From Heterostelium multicystogenum (lineage: Eukaryota > Evosea > Eumycetozoa > Acytosteliales > Acytosteliaceae), in contig RCNN01000262.1 in NCBI GenBank assembly GCA_003667245.1, positions 1 through 32,531 of the forward strand: 32,531 nucleotides of DNA. The letters are read 5' to 3'. Below, in pieces: positions 31,705 to 32,531 of the stretch. The notes below the pieces were generated by a model that ran no database searches, was not told the origin of the DNA, and saw nothing but the letters and a program-made list of their open reading frames with translations. The stretch's first letter is position 1. Each line of letters starts with the position of its first letter. The position numbers and the translations under genes are program-made.

Positions 31705-32531
31705 ATGAAGATCGCTATTCTTTTGACTTTGTCAATGATGGTTGCTTTTGCCGCCGCCTCGACTTTCGACTATGCCACTTGCGTTTTGAGTCCAGTTGGA
31801 AACAGTGGAGTCTATGGTAATTTCCTTATCCAATCCAAATCAAATGGTGTTGTAGCCTTCTTCCCAAATGTTAATGGTCTCAACGCCTCCACTGACTATG
31901 GTGTTACCATCCGTTCTACTGGTGACATCTTTGGAGCAGACAACTGCTGGTTCTGTTTTGGGTGTTTCTGCAGTTCCATATGACTGCCAAAACACTGCTG
32001 CTCTCCCTCGGTAACATTACTTCAATCACCACTGGTGAAAATCTCTAGAAACCATCGAAATTAACGGTGCAAACTCTATCTTGGTAGAACCATTGCTATC
32101 ACCTCCACTCCAGAGACTTGCTCTACCACTGGTACTTCAAATGTTATTGCACAATGTGTTATCGGTATGGGTAACAAGGACTTTTATCCCAGTAGGATCT
32201 GGAATTACCCCACCAGCTGCTGGTGTTTCCAATACCATTTCTTACCAAGCTGCCTCTGCCACTCCACCACAATCTGGAATCTGTATTCTCCAACCAACTG
32301 CAGGTAACCAAGTAACTGGTAATGTCTTTTTCAAACTTGGAGTCAAACGGTTCAATCACTGTTACTGCCGTTATCAACAACTTGGATGCCTCATCTGCCA
32401 ATGGTATTCACATTCACACCTTGGTGATTTGATTTTAAAACAATGGTTCCTCAGTTGGAGCTCACTGGAAGATTGGTAGCCAAGTTCATAACTTGCCACC
32501 AAACAACACTCGTGAAAACGGTGATTTGGGT
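31705..32531 (+). CDS. Second SodC-like superoxide dismutase (partial, frameshifted)
   Basis: Tandem paralogue of the gene at 25838. ATG at 31705 in TATAAAATG context; signal peptide IAILLTLSMMVAFAAAS, then TFDYATCVLSPVGNSGVYGN, closely matching FQYATCRLSEVGNSGVHGD of its neighbour. The first SOD-fold domain has VTIRSTGD where catalytic SODs have HVH, so it should not bind copper. The second domain shows NGIHIHTLGD, VGAHW, QVHNLPPNNTRENGDLG: Cu ligands kept, Glu at the His80 position, Asp83 kept. It runs off the right edge before His120. No intron interrupts the part where the paralogue has two. About seven one-base breaks (near 31943, 32010, 32048, 32085, 32180, 32333, 32427) in under 600 bp point to poor sequence at the contig end. 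Confidence 0.85.

Overview
The window looks like nuclear DNA of a dictyostelid social amoeba (Amoebozoa). It has AT-rich intergenic DNA with (AAT)n, (TA)n and oligo-A/T runs and short GT..AG introns of 63-92 nt. It also has A-rich start contexts, a PurD-PurM fusion, a dictyostelid-type ankyrin-like protein, and SodC-like secreted proteins with very long Ser/Gly/Thr stalks. I do not name a species.

Left part, 1-9.4 kb, all genes on the minus strand: the N-terminal part of the RNA polymerase II largest subunit, running off the left edge; bifunctional purD (GAR synthetase-AIR synthetase); a mannitol-dehydrogenase-family oxidoreductase; and an ankyrin-type helical-repeat protein. A divergent promoter region with a possible gene remnant follows. 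From there all genes are on the plus strand: ORC1 (9.9-12.1 kb); two surface proteins of similar layout, each with signal peptide, beta-rich ectodomain, Cys-rich modules, a juxtamembrane HFTSF motif and one membrane helix (14.7-19.0 and 21.9-24.5 kb); and two tandem SodC-like proteins (25.8-30.7 kb, and 31.7 kb to the right edge).

The left half holds housekeeping genes for transcription, purine synthesis and replication initiation. The right half is a cluster of secreted or surface proteins separated by long (1-2.9 kb) non-coding stretches, as expected for individually regulated developmental or cell-surface genes. I see no RNA genes, no recognisable mobile element and no CRISPR array.

Almost every gene, including essential ones, is broken by single-base frameshifts, mostly in short homopolymers, while the protein sequence continues cleanly in the next frame. 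Breaks are densest in the first ~0.7 kb and last ~0.6 kb of the window. I read this mainly as indel error in a draft contig with weak ends, not as a block of pseudogenes, so CDS coordinates are given as whole-gene spans with exons and frame breaks described in the text.
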